Below, piece after piece: positions 11,729 to 22,789 of a DNA stretch of 64,000 nt. The position numbers were made by a program, and so were the translations under genes. The notes below the pieces were generated by a model. It was given only the letters and a program-made list of their open reading frames with translations. It had not been told where the DNA came from and ran no database searches. The stretch comes from Euphorbia lathyris (lineage: Eukaryota > Streptophyta > Magnoliopsida > Malpighiales > Euphorbiaceae): contig NC_088917.1 in assembly GCF_963576675.1 (NCBI RefSeq), positions 14,350,001 to 14,414,000 of the forward strand. The letters are read 5' to 3'. Numbering within the stretch: position 1 is the first letter of the stretch; every line of letters starts with the position of its first letter.

Positions 11729-12371
11729 TGTTGGAGATTTTGGTAAAATGGCTCTTTAGCCTTTGTTTGTCTTTTGTGACTTTAAGTATCCCACATGGGA
11801 AACTTTTGAGATAGTTGAAGAGTTTATATTGGGTTGGACCAAAAGAGTTATTAAATTGTGTTTAGTAGGTTTTAGAAAATAAACCACACGCGCGCGCTCG
11901 CTCGTTCGTTCGCGCGACGCCCGCCCGTCCCGACCCGACTGGGCCCGATTTTTATTTGGCCCTTAAATATTTTAAACCTTTTTGACTATTTCTCAACAAG
12001 TTAAAATCCTATCTCCACTATCCCTGATTTTACTCAACCATTACGTTTTTCTCTCCTAAAACATTATCCACTACAACGTTCGTTTTACAGAAAATAAAAG
12101 ACAAACTCTACAGAGTTCAGATACACAGAAAACTTTCCGATTACAATTTTCATCTCAATTACGATTTCTTCTCTGGGCAATTATTATTTTGCTGTTCCAA
12201 AGCTTCGCCCTAGAGTGCACTAGTACGACGCTCGCTGTGTAAACCTTGGTTGACGATCGGACTTCCAGATTGCACCAGAGTCTGCCGTAATCGTTTTCAA
12301 CGCAGTGGTTCTGCCCACGACACAGCTTTTAATTCCGACAAGTTATTTCGATTCCCTCTTTTGTACTTACA
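11729..12371 (+). repeat. 5' LTR of the Ty1/copia element
   Basis: 643 bp, starting TGTTGGAG and ending TACTTACA, so it has the canonical TG...CA ends. It matches the 3' LTR over its whole length with 16 substitutions and one 4-bp indel by my count (about 2.5 percent). A GC-rich tract with CGCT/CGTTCG repeats lies at 11888-11945. Confidence 0.95.
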
Positions 12372-12401
12372 ATTTGAAAACGGTTATTTCTGTCCGTCAT
12401 C

Positions 12402-13697
12402 ATGTCTGCTCTAATCTCAAAAAATATTCCCGATCTCTCAAAATTAGAGCCCTTAGACGGTCTGAACTACAAAAGATGGTCTCAGAAAATGCTTATATTT
12501 TTTGAACAATTAGACCTTGATTATGTCGTCCTGTCTGATCCCCCTGTCGACCCAAACGGTTCTGCTATGTCGCTTATCGTTCAACAATACGATAATCAGT
12601 CTGCTAAATATGAAAAAGATAACAAAACTGTTAGAGGACATCTCCTTAATCATATGTCGAACCCACTATTCGATATATTTGTCAACAAAAAGTCTGCGAA
12701 AGAAATCTGGGTTTCTCTAAAAGATAAATATGGGTCTGATGATGCTGGAAAAAGAAAATATGTTGTTGGCAGGTGGTTACATTATCAGATGGTTGATCAG
12801 AAACCAATTATTGATCAAATTCACGAATATGAGAACCTTGTTGCTGAAGTTCTCAGTGAAGGGATGAATATGTGCGATATGCTTCAAGCTAATGTTCTGC
12901 TGGAGAAGTTCCCTCCTTCCTGGAGTGACTTCAGAAACCACCTGAAGCACAAAAAGAAAGATTTCAGCCTGCAGGAGCTTGTTAGTCATATGCGAACTGA
13001 AGAAGCAAACAGAATGAAAGATAAGCAACTTTCCTCTATTTCTGTTTCTATTAATGCTAATGTGGTTGAATCTGCTGTGATTCCAAAAGACAGATCAAAA
13101 GGGCATGCAAACAAGTCCCAAAAAGGTTTCAAACAGAATAAGTCTTTCAAGCATGGAAAAGTTCAAAAGCGAAAGGTTGAATGCTTTGTGTGTGGAAAAC
13201 CCGGGCACAGAGCATTTCAATGTTTCCAAAGGAAGAACCAACAAAATTCAAATCAAAATGCTCACACAAAGCCTACCGGACAATCCAATTTGGTGGAGAA
13301 CGATGAAATCATTGCTGCTGTGGTGGTAGAGTCGAACTTGGTGGAAAACAAAATTGATTGGGTGTTGGATACTGGAGCTACCAGACACTTATGTTCAAAC
13401 AGGGAGCTGTTTCATCATTTTGAGGATGCTGCTGATGGAGAGTGCGTCTACATGGGTAACACTGCAACTGCTGGTGTTGTTGGTAAAGGAACAGTCTTAC
13501 TCAAATTAACTTCTGGAAAAAGTTTATCATTGAATAATGTTCTGTATGTGCCTTCACTTCGTAGGAATCTTATTTCTGGTAGTTTATTAAATAAGGCTGG
13601 TTTAAAAATTACTTTTGAGGCTGATAAGGTGATTCTTACTAAGAATGGGACCTTTGTAGCGAAAGGGTATCTAGGTGATGGGCTTTTTTTATCATGA
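12402..13697 (+). CDS. Copia gag-protease polyprotein (ORF1)
   Basis: 431 residues. The N-terminal two thirds is a copia-type gag (UBN2-like; GLNYKRWSQKM near residue 25, and KEIWVSLKDKYG near residue 105). A basic stretch leads into one zinc knuckle, CFVCGKPGHRAFQC, at about residues 263-276, and an aspartic protease with LDTGATRHLCSN near residue 323 and a flap-side KSLSLNNVLYVP. Gag packages element RNA and protease matures the polyprotein. The ATG is the first one after the LTR. The frame closes with TGA at 13695-13697, overlapping the ATG of the next frame (ATGA). Most copia elements have one continuous gag-pol frame, so the stop here is either a mutation or a recoding site. Confidence 0.93.
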   Translation: MSALISKNIPDLSKLEPLDGLNYKRWSQKMLIFFEQLDLDYVVLSDPPVDPNGSAMSLIVQQYDNQSAKYEKDNKTVRGHLLNHMSNPLFDIFVNKKSAKEIWVSLKDKYGSDDAGKRKYVVGRWLHYQMVDQKPIIDQIHEYENLVAEVLSEGMNMCDMLQANVLLEKFPPSWSDFRNHLKHKKKDFSLQELVSHMRTEEANRMKDKQLSSISVSINANVVESAVIPKDRSKGHANKSQKGFKQNKSFKHGKVQKRKVECFVCGKPGHRAFQCFQRKNQQNSNQNAHTKPTGQSNLVENDEIIAAVVVESNLVENKIDWVLDTGATRHLCSNRELFHHFEDAADGECVYMGNTATAGVVGKGTVLLKLTSGKSLSLNNVLYVPSLRRNLISGSLLNKAGLKITFEADKVILTKNGTFVAKGYLGDGLFLS

Positions 13698-16402
13698 ACA
13701 CTGTTGATGTTAACTCTGTTGGAATTAATGCAAGTTCTTCTGGTTCTGCTTATTTATGTGAGTCTTTGGATGTTTGGCATGGTAGATTAGGACATGTGAA
13801 CTATGCTTCTATTAAAAGGTTGAAAAATATGCATGTTATTGATATTGTCAATTCTGAGCATGAAAGAAAATGTTCTATTTGTGTAGAAGCTAAATTTGCC
13901 AAAAAGCCTTTTCCATCTGTTACTAAGAGAAGTACTGAATTGCTTGAATTAATTCATTCTGATCTAGCTGACTTTAAGAATTCCATTAGTAGGGGTGGTA
14001 AAAGATGGTATATGACCTTTGTTGATGACTTTTCGAGATACACCAAAGTATATCTTTTAAGATCAAAAGATGAGGCTGAAAGTATGTTTCTAAAATATAA
14101 AATGGAAGTAGAAAATCAACTAGATAGAAAAATAAAAAGGCTTAGATCTGATAGAGGTGGAGAATACGGAACTAATTTTCTTAAAACGTTTTGTGAGGAA
14201 AATGGCATTATACATGAAACTAGTGCGCCATATACACCACAACAAAACGGTATAGCGGAAAGGAAAAATAGAACGCTTAAGGAAATGATGAATGCCATGT
14301 TGATTAGTTCTGGTATGCCTGATAATATGTGGGGGGAAGCTGTTTTGTCTGCATGCTACATTTTAAATAGAGTTCCTCATAAAAAATTAGACAAAGCTCC
14401 CTATGAGCTTTGGAAGGGGTATTCGCCTAATTTAAATTTCTTGAGGGTTTGGGGTTGTCTTGCCAAAGTTGCTTTTCCATCTTTTAGAAAACCCAACATA
14501 GGGTCAAAAACCTTTGATTGTGTTTTTATTGGATATGCTTCTAATAGTGCTGCATTTAGATTTATGGCACTAAATGACTATAACATATGTGAATCTAGAG
14601 ATGCAGAATTCTTCGAAAATATTTTTCCTTTAAAGAAAAATATTGTGAGTGATGATGTTGGTCCCTCTAATACTATATCTGTTAGTGATTCTCTTGCTTC
14701 TAGTTCCTTGGAAAAACATGATGAATGTGAACATGAACCTAGAAGAAGTAAAAGAAGGAAAATAGCTAATAGTTTTGGACCCGACTTTGTTTCCTCTTTT
14801 CTGCTAGAAAATTCAGATAGAATAGATGATGCTTTTATGTCTGCCTATCTAATAGAAGAAGATCCTAAGACATATAACGAGGCCATGACCTCTGTAGATG
14901 CTAATTTTTGGAAAGAGGCTATAAAAAATGAATTAGACTCTATTATGGTCAATCACACTTGGGATCTAGTCTCCTTGCCTAAAGGGTCCAAAACTATAAA
15001 ACTTAAATGGATCTTCAAAAGGAAAAGAAGACCTGATGGATCCATTGAAAAGTTCAAAGCTAGATTAGTTGCCGTGGGCTATAGTCAAAAGAAAGGAATT
15101 GATTATTTTGATACTTACTGTCCTGTTACTAAAATTTCTACTATTAGAATCTTAATTGCAATTGCAGCAATACATAATTTGGTGGTACATCAGATGGATG
15201 TAAAAACAGCTTTTCTAAATGGTGATTTAGAAGAAGAAATCTATGTGCAACAGCTTGAGGGAAATGTTGTACCCGGTCAGGAAGATAAGGTATGCAAACT
15301 GAGGAAGTCATTGTACGGCCTGAAACAGGCACCCAAATAATGGTATGAAAAGTTTAACTCCACTTTACTTTCTGATGGGTACGTAGCTAATGGATCAGAT
15401 ACATGCGTTTATTCTAAATCATTTGGATCAAATTATGTGATTGTATGTCTTTATGTGGATGATATGCTTATCTTAGGTACTAATTTAGAAGCAGTAAATA
15501 ACACCAAAGCCTTCTTATCATCACAATTTGACATGAAAGACATGAGAAAAGCTGATGTAATTCTTGGTGTCAAAATTACAAAAACTGAAAATGGCTTTTC
15601 TTTAGGACAATCACATTATGTTGAGAAGTTATTGAAAAAGTTTGATAGCTTTGATGTAGTGCCAGCTAGAACACCCTATGATCCTAGCATATGTCTTACT
15701 AAAAATAAAGGACATAGTGTCTCACAAGAAGAATATGCTAAGATTATTGGGAGTGTTATGTTCTTAATGACTCATACTAGACCTGACATTGCATATGCTG
15801 TAAATAGATTGAGTAGATATACTCACAATCCAAATGATGAACATTGGAATGCACTTCGTCGTTTACTTAAATACTTGAGAGGTACCATGAACTTTAATTT
15901 GCATTTTAATAAATTTCCTGCTGTTTTAGAAGGATATAGTGATGCAAACTGGTCATCCAAAAATGATTTGGTCTGTTCCACTAATGGTTATGTTTTCATT
16001 TTGGGTGGTGGTGCCGTCTCTTGGAGATCATGTAAACAAACCTGTATTGTACGCTCAACCATGGAATCAGAATTTATAGCACTAGAACTAGCTAGTCAAG
16101 AAGCAGATTGGTTGAGAAGTTTATTGGCAGATGTCCCATTGTGGGGGAGATCTAATGCACCTATCTCACTTCATTGTGATTCACAGGCAGCCATGGGTAC
16201 TGCAAAAAACAGTGTCTACAACGGAAAGAAAAGACACATTCGCATTAGACATAGTGCATTAAGACAACTCTTGAAACATGGGGTAATTGCCTTAGATTTT
16301 GTGAGATCAGAGAAGAATCTAGCTGATCCGTTCACCAAAGGGTTACCTAGAAGAATGGTTCTAGAAACGTCGAGGGGAATAGGCCTAAAGCCCACTGATT
16401 AA
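13694..16402 (+). pseudogene. Copia integrase-RT-RNase H (ORF2) with one nonsense codon
   Basis: The frame lies at -1 relative to ORF1. It shows the GAG-pre-integrase motif VWHGRLGHVNYASI, integrase D,D,E residues in HSDLADF, RSDRGGEYG and NGIAERKNR, and RT from about 14880 with QMDVKTAFLNGDL. A TAA at 15338-15340 interrupts RT after YGLKQAPK; since Gln is the common residue here, one CAA-to-TAA change explains it. The same frame resumes with the YVDDM active site (15449-15463) and RNase H residues in [15 protein letters not shown] and HCDSQAAM, ending at 16402. Integrase and RNase H are otherwise clean, which fits a fairly young copy. Confidence 0.9.
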
Positions 16403-16940
16403 AGAAAATATGGTGGATACCATACGTGGTCAAACGAAACCATACTATCTTTTTATACTCTATATTTTACCCATTCCTATGACTAGTGATAGTGTGTGTA
16501 TAATCCATAGCCCGTGGTGTGGTGGTTCATTTATATGAACTTGATGGATGCTCCTTTTGAGGTTGAGTTATGAGAAACTCTTAATGGTCTCTTATAGAGA
16601 TCACCTACATGTGTGTGAAGGTGGGCCGCCTTCTATGAAAGACATTGGGCTGTCTTTCTAGAGCACTCATGAGATCCAAGGTGTGCGCATGGCCATTAAA
16701 AGCGCTATTGTTATTATCGCGGAACAGCAAAATTTCGTTTAAAGGTTTTCTTTACGTGTTGTGAGGGTCTCAGTTAGAGTTGTAGAAGTTCAAGAGCAAT
16801 TCACTTCTAAAACTATAACATGTTGCCTCACATCACTATGTATCAATTCAATCGAAAGATATTGATGCTTAAGTTTTTAAAATCTGTAACTTATTGCCCA
16901 GAAAAGATTTTTCTTAAAACTGTTTTGCTATAAAGCCATT

Positions 16941-16950
16941 TGTGGGGGAT
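16941..16950 (+). promoter_or_regulatory. Polypurine tract of the copia element
   Basis: TGTGGGGGAT lies directly before the TGTTAGAG start of the 3' LTR, the place where plus-strand priming occurs. Confidence 0.8.
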
Positions 16951-17589
16951 TGTTAGAGATTTTGGTAAAATGGCTCTTTAGCCTTTGTTTGTCTTTTGTG
17001 ACTTTAAGTATCCCACATGGGAAACTTTTGAGATAGTTGAAGAGTTTATATTGGGTTGGGCCAAAAGAGTTATTAAATTGTGTTTAGTAGGTTTTACAAA
17101 ATAAACCACACGCGTGCGCTCGCTCGTTCGCGCGACGCCCGCCCGTCCCGACTGGACTGGACCCGATTTTTATTTGGCCCTTAAATATTTTAAACCTTTT
17201 TGACTATTTCTCAACAAGTTAAAATCCTATCTCCACTATCCCTGATTTTACTCAACCATTACGTTTTTCTCTCCTAAAACGTTGTCCACTACAACGTTCG
17301 TTTTACAGAAAATAAAAGACGAACTCTACAGAGTTCATATACACAGAAAACTTTCCGATTACAATTTTCATCTCAATTACGATTTCTTCTCTGGGCAATT
17401 ATTATTTTGCTGTTCCAAAGCTTCGCCCTAGAGTGCACTAGTGCGACGCTCGTTGTGTAAACCTTGGTTGACTATCGGACTTCCAGATTGCATCAGAGTC
17501 TGCCGTAATCGTTTTCAACGCAGTGGTTCTGCCCACGACACAGCTTTTAATTCCGATAAGTTATTTCGATTCCCTCTTTTGTACTTACA
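16951..17589 (+). repeat. 3' LTR of the Ty1/copia element
   Basis: 639 bp, TGTTAGAG to TACTTACA. It differs from the 5' LTR by 16 substitutions and lacks one CGTT unit in the GC-rich tract. It is followed by the TGTTG target duplicate. Confidence 0.95.
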
Positions 17590-17760
17590 TGTTGGTCTAG
17601 TTGGTAATAGAATGTGGATATAGTTGGGGGAAACCCATATTTTGATGATGATCATGCCAGGGGAGGATGTCGGAAACTTCGATCAGGATGATGCCTTCAA
17701 GCTTAAAATTAACTTGTCTTCGTTCGGGGTGAGTTAGATATAGAGGGGTTCCTAGATAAT

Positions 17761-18648
17761 ATGGTGACTCCCACTGGCCAGAGGCTGTTTTCTGTTTCTT
17801 CAAGACAGATCCATTTTCTGTTTCTTCGGAGCAAGTTGATAGTTTTTTCATGTCATGTTCAGCTTGATGTGGGGAGTGTAAATAAAGTAATAATAAGAAT
17901 CATTATCTGCATATCATCTATTGTCTAAATATATAAGATTCCTATTTGAGTAATATTTTCCTATTTATGTCATTTTTAGTTAAGTATGAATATCAATTTA
18001 TATGGTTGATTATTGAATATAAAAGAATGAAAGACTCTTAAAGTTGAGCATACTAAGATGCCTGATAAAGATGAACATTCAGTATATGGAATTAGACTTT
18101 GTTCTTTATTAATTAATTTCAGTATCAATCAGTGCAGTTTAGTTCAGTAATTTATCATTACTTATTATAATTATAATTATTTATTATAATTATTTTTTTC
18201 ATTATTATTATTATTATCATTATTATTAGAACCATTATTATTTTTATCAAATTTTTATTTTAATTATTGCTATTCTCAAAAGAGCATATTATTATTTTAT
18301 TTTCAGTAGAATTCAGTACAGTTCAGTTCAGTTTTTTTCAGTCATAAAAAGCAGAGCATTAATGTTGCATAGAGTAGTGGATGGTTGTAAAACCTCTTAA
18401 TTTACGTGTTATTCCATTATAATGACGTTGAAATTAATAAGGGCTGATTAGAAAACGAACGAATTCTGGATTTTGAGGGAGGGTTTGAGCATCCACTGGT
18501 TGTTGAAAAATGCCGAAAATTCTATGAAAACCGTAAATGATGCTTTATTTTTAAATGTAGAAACATTAAAAAAATATCAATTTAATACTCATAAGCATTT
18601 CCTCTCAATAAATCATGAATCCGTCACTGTTTCGAACTACTAATTAAT
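17761..18648. other. Stretch without recognised genes, with a CAGTTCAG-flanked AT-rich segment
   Basis: At 18130-18340 an AT-rich core with ATT/TTA runs is bounded by CAGTGCAGTTTAGTTCAG and CAGTACAGTTCAGTTCAG. This may be a small non-autonomous element with subterminal repeats, but its ends are not resolvable. The remainder has no signature. Confidence 0.4.
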
Positions 18649-19676
18649 TTCCATTTGGATTAATTAGAAAATTATAATTAGCAAGTTGAGTGAGTGATTA
18701 ATAACAAAAGTGAATTTTTCTTCTTTTGCATATGTAAACATATATGTGCTTAAAAATTATTCAGGATTAAAAAGAAAAGCAAACAACAAGGTTACAAATA
18801 GAAAAATGATGTGTATCAATTATTTTCCACTTGGTTGCTTTTAAGATTGTGGGTTAAAAGTAATATTTAGCCATCATCTATAAAAGAAATGTTTCCATTT
18901 TTCTTCTAATCTATAATGGTGTTACATTAACTCCAAATCTATTAAAAATGTTTGTGTTTACTTAGATTTTGACCCATTATTTTATAATATTAAAGAATAC
19001 TAATCAATTCTTACCAAAAAAAAAATATTAATCAATCAATCACATTTGATTAAACTTAGATGGAAATCAAAGCATATATAAGAGCCATTAAATGTTTGTA
19101 TTTTTTTTTTTTTTGAGGAAAACCATTAAATGTTTGTATTAATGATTGTTAATCACACCACAACTATTACAATATTTTACCAATTTACTTAGTTGTGTCA
19201 ATTTTTATATAACATTTTATACTGAAAAACCATTTGTTTCTTCATTTTTACAAGAGTTCGAAATTCACTTGTTTCTGTTTATATACGTGCTAATTGTAAG
19301 GTGGACTATCCTTATAATCATGTTATGTAATGGGGGCGAGTGACTCTAGTGTAGTATTCAAATATTGTAATCACAATAAAAATAATAGGCTTTACCAACA
19401 CTTTTATAGGAACACTTTGAAAAACTGTCTCATGGGCTTAAATTGGATTTAACTTGTGAAAGCTCATTGAAGTCTGGATCAACCCACTTTAACCCATAGC
19501 AAAAAAAAACACATAGAATTCGCTGATTCCATGAAGTTCGCTTTTAACCTAGATCATTTTTTTCTCTCGATCCAAATTCTCCTGCTAAACAATTTTTTTC
19601 TCTAGAACTTCTTCCACTCCGATCTCTATCTCTCTCTCTCAAACAGCAAAGTAATATCTGTGTTTGGATCTTGAAG

Positions 19677-21244
19677 ATGCAGACAGCTGCTGCCTTCAGT
19701 CTCTCTTCATCCCCGTCTTTCCCTCTTCTCAAGCCAAACATGGTTCTTCTTAACCCTAGATTCGATTTTGTTCACGCCTCTTCCAAACGGCAGGATACCA
19801 TCGTTTTTCATCGCCTATGGTCTTCTCCCTCCCTTCGTAGGCAATGGAATCCTCTGCCTCCTCTCTTTCCTCACAAATCTAACAGCATCACCAAGCTTCA
19901 GGTTCGTCCTTACTGGATAATTTTCTCTATTCAGTATTATCTTGCCAATACAAGTTATTGTTTAAGTTAATGATTAATTTGAGCACTACAACTATGATAT
20001 CTTATGTTGTTTGGTTAATGATTATTATGGAGCATATGGATGAATTGTACAATCAATACATGAAGAGAACTGAGATGAATTTTATTGTCTAGTTACAGGA
20101 TTACATAGATTCCCTTCAAAAGCAACATGTCTGTTGTGGTCGAACCCATAAATCGTAATGGTAAGAGACTTTTTCTGTAGTAATTTGAAATAGCCAAAAG
20201 AAGAGTTGGTAGTTCAGGTTGTTTCTTTTACTTAGGTTATATTGGTGAAAGTAGCTTGGTTTTATAATTAGATTTTTGCTATTTGCATTGGTATTAGCTA
20301 ATATGTAATATTTGCTTTTGACTTTCATAGGAAAAGTCCAAGAGGGGTGCTTATAGTGTATTGGAGAGGCTTTTGGGGGTGAGTCTTCTAATGCGTTTTA
20401 TTAAAAGCTCTTCAAATTTGTACTTATTGAAACTTACTTTTTATGTTTCCGTTTGACTGGTGATAATGTTTTTGATTGTACATGTATAATATGGTGGCTG
20501 TTGGTTTTATTGTCCTTATTGTTTCATTGTGTTTCAGGGAAGATTGTGCGCGCTCCTTAGTTTTAAGTACTGATGTAGATTTATTTGAATTCTGTACATT
20601 ATTGGTTCTTTCAAAACGTTTGTAGTGAAGTGTTAAATATTATCAGTTGTTTGTGAGTTCTTGTAGTTCTTGTGCTTGAATTCCTGTGTAAACCCCTTAT
20701 CAAAGTTCTTGTTCTTGTAGTTCTCCTACCGGTTCATTTGGTCACCGGAAACTATCTCTAGATCTAACTTCTGCAGTGTTGATTTATGGATTCTTCGCAG
20801 TGTTTGGTGGTTTCAAACTATGGATTGTTTGGGTTATTTATTCACTCCTCATGGAACCTAGATCAATGTAAGCATGAATCTCTATGTAACTTTTCCTTTT
20901 TCTCTTTTTCAATTACTGTTTCAATTTGGTTTGTTTTCTTCCCTTTCTAGGGTTCTGTTTTTTCTTCTTCTATTGTAGATCGATTTCCCTACTTAACCTT
21001 GACTGATTACTTTTCTTTGGGTTTAAGTTCTAGATTTGAAATTTTCTTTGGGGTTAAGTTCTAGATTTGAAGTGGATTGGTCCAAATTACTATCTTTTGC
21101 TTGTAAACTAAATTAAAAACTGTTAAATGTCAGCTATCTTTTAGTTATTCTTATTGCCTAGTAGTATTTTTTTTTTAATATTTGCAGGTCCAGACAATCA
21201 AAGAATGGGAGACAACACATGGAAACTTAATCTGTGAGTTGGAG
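19677..21244 (+). pseudogene. Fragment of an unidentified multi-exon gene, possibly with a plastid transit peptide
   Basis: The ATG at 19677 opens a 75-codon exon ending at 19901 before GTTCGT. It is rich in Ser, Pro, Phe and Arg and poor in acidic residues, like a chloroplast transit peptide. A possible next exon, 21188-21244, is framed by TTTGCAG and GTAAGT and joins in phase 0 to give VQTIKEWETTHGNLICELE. Other splice-framed pieces follow, at about 20332-20379 (EKSKRGAYSVLERLLG), 22141-22277 (ENPVANSWFELLSVVHMRS...) and 22660-22786 (DSPLATSSNASSELSVNNS...), but no continuous frame joins them all. I do not recognise the family. It is likely a decayed or partially transposed gene. Confidence 0.35.
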
Positions 21245-21562
21245 GTAAGTGAAAAATTCTCTTGTATTTCAACTCAGGACATGGGAACTTAATATGTGAG
21301 TTGAAATAAGAAAATAAAATTTGTTTTGCATTTCCAGCACTATGCTATCTGTAGTTTGGTATTAAGTCCACTTCAAGAATCCTCATTCAAACTACGCCCC
21401 ATTAAAATTAATTATAATGTGCATATACACCTTTATTTTGTTTGAAAGGTGCATATATACCTTTATTATTATTATTATTATTATTTCAACATTATTCAAT
21501 CAGACAAGTTACCTATATAAAGGGCTTACATTGAGTTATAGTCCAAACATCAAATTGAGGAT

Positions 21563-21755
21563 ATGGCGAGTTGCAGAGTACTAGTAGTGTTATTGTTGTT
21601 CTCTACTCTATTTTTTAGGAGAAGTTCTGTCGCTAGCACTTGATAAGGCTTCTGGCTCAGGCTTCCGGTCTAAGTACGTGTATCTCTTTGCCTGAGTTGA
21701 TATGGAAGTCAAGCTTGTTCGTGGCAATTCTGCAGGAACTGTTACTGCTTTCTAT
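21563..21755 (+). pseudogene. Xyloglucan endotransglucosylase/hydrolase (XTH) pseudogene, first-exon fragment
   Basis: An ATG at 21563 starts MASCRVLVVLLLFSTLFF, a signal-peptide-like leader. In the next frame, LALDKASGSGFRSK, then DMEVKLVRGNSAGTVTAFY up to a GTAAGT donor, is the conserved N-terminal part of XTH (GH16) proteins, which cut and rejoin xyloglucan in the wall. The part between leader and LDKASGSGF is missing, there is a frameshift, and a TGA replaces the residue before VDM. The catalytic DEIDFEFLG exon is not recognisable downstream. It lies within the sequence that splits the right duplicate. Confidence 0.75.
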
Positions 21756-22789
21756 GTAAGTAGTTATGGATAACGGTTGAAAGGTGTTCTCAACGTGCCT
21801 TAGCTTTTTTTTTTAATGTCAGCAACGAAAGTGGATACGGTGGACTATTCTCATGAAGCGAAGGTGAGACACTGAAATTGAAATGTAATGTCTGAATTTC
21901 AACGGTGTTTTACTTATATTTAAAATTGAAAGGGTTCATTTTTCAGTTTTCAAATTTCAATTTAGAAAAGAGGGGCAGATATATCCTCAGAATTGAAAGG
22001 AAGGTTGCCATTATATTATGGTTACTCAAACAGATTGCCTTACTTTCATGTGTAATAGATGTTAAGTTGTTGGATTGCCTTACTTATTTCTTCAAATACT
22101 GCTATTTTGTTTGGTGACAAGAATTTAACTCTCATGATCAGGAAAACCCTGTGGCGAATTCATGGTTTGAATTATTATCCGTTGTTCATATGAGGTCGAT
22201 TCTAACTTTGTCCGATGCTAACTCATTGATGATTCCCAATGATCATTCTGGTTCAGGCATAAGACTGTTATCTTCAGGTTCATATTCTTACATCCTTGAT
22301 GCTAACTAACTCATTTATAATATCTCGTCAATCATCTTTTATCGTTTCTGTTTGGTCGACAGGTTTTAGGATTCCCTTTAAGTGATTGGAAGAGGAGGCA
22401 AAGGTTCTGATCCCTTTTTCAATTCCTCCAGGTCTGCTCCATAGCTATCATATTTCATGTTAAACAAGTACTTATAGGAACTTATAGTATGTTGAAACAT
22501 TTACACATAAATTGCTTTTATATGAACTACTAATGGTTCAAGTTTATCTCCTGAGCAGGACATAAGACGAAGCGTTTCAGGTAAGCTAAGGCCACTTACC
22601 AGCATACCAGAGGAGGCAAGTGGATAGTGCGAGGTCAGGAGGATCTACAAAAAAAAAAAAAGCTAGTCAAATAGTGCTTTGGATTCTCCTCTTGCAACAA
22701 GCAGCAATGCTAGCTCTGAGCTAAGTGTGAATAACTCCCATTTTTTTGATGGGATTGAAACAGAAGTTAATGACTATATGAGTCAGGTA

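Larger units (their letters stand above)
11724..17594 (+). mobile_element. Nearly full-length Ty1/copia LTR retrotransposon
   Basis: Two 640-bp LTRs bound an internal region with gag-protease and integrase-RT-RNase H, in the copia order. TGTTG at 11724-11728 and 17590-17594 is a perfect 5-bp target duplication. It interrupts the gag region of an older gypsy element. A purine-rich TGTGGGGGAT (16941-16950) abuts the 3' LTR as polypurine tract. The first bases after the 5' LTR (ATTTGAAAACGG) do not match the usual tRNA-Met primer-binding site, and gag begins only 30 nt after the LTR. One ORF-junction frame change and one nonsense codon break the pol frame. The 548 nt between pol and the 3' LTR are non-coding. 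Confidence 0.95.
11252..17760 (+). mobile_element. Degenerate Ty3/gypsy element, 5' internal part, split by the copia insertion
   Basis: A near-match to the initiator-Met primer-binding site (TTGGTATCTGAGCC) is at 11252-11265. An ATG at 11328 opens a gag-like frame (MESIEKRFEELREF...) that stops at 11504; the downstream part (11497-11728) is in another frame. After the inserted copia element, 17590-17755 continues with GNFDQDDAFKLKINLSSF, the FKLK-hydrophobic motif that precedes the retrotransposon gag domain in many plant gypsy elements. No protease, RT or integrase of this element survives in the window. Confidence 0.6.

Noticed and set aside
17441..17623. Open frame across the 3' LTR end
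   Set aside because: It runs from LTR into flanking gypsy DNA and matches no protein; the same LTR sequence in the 5' copy is non-coding.
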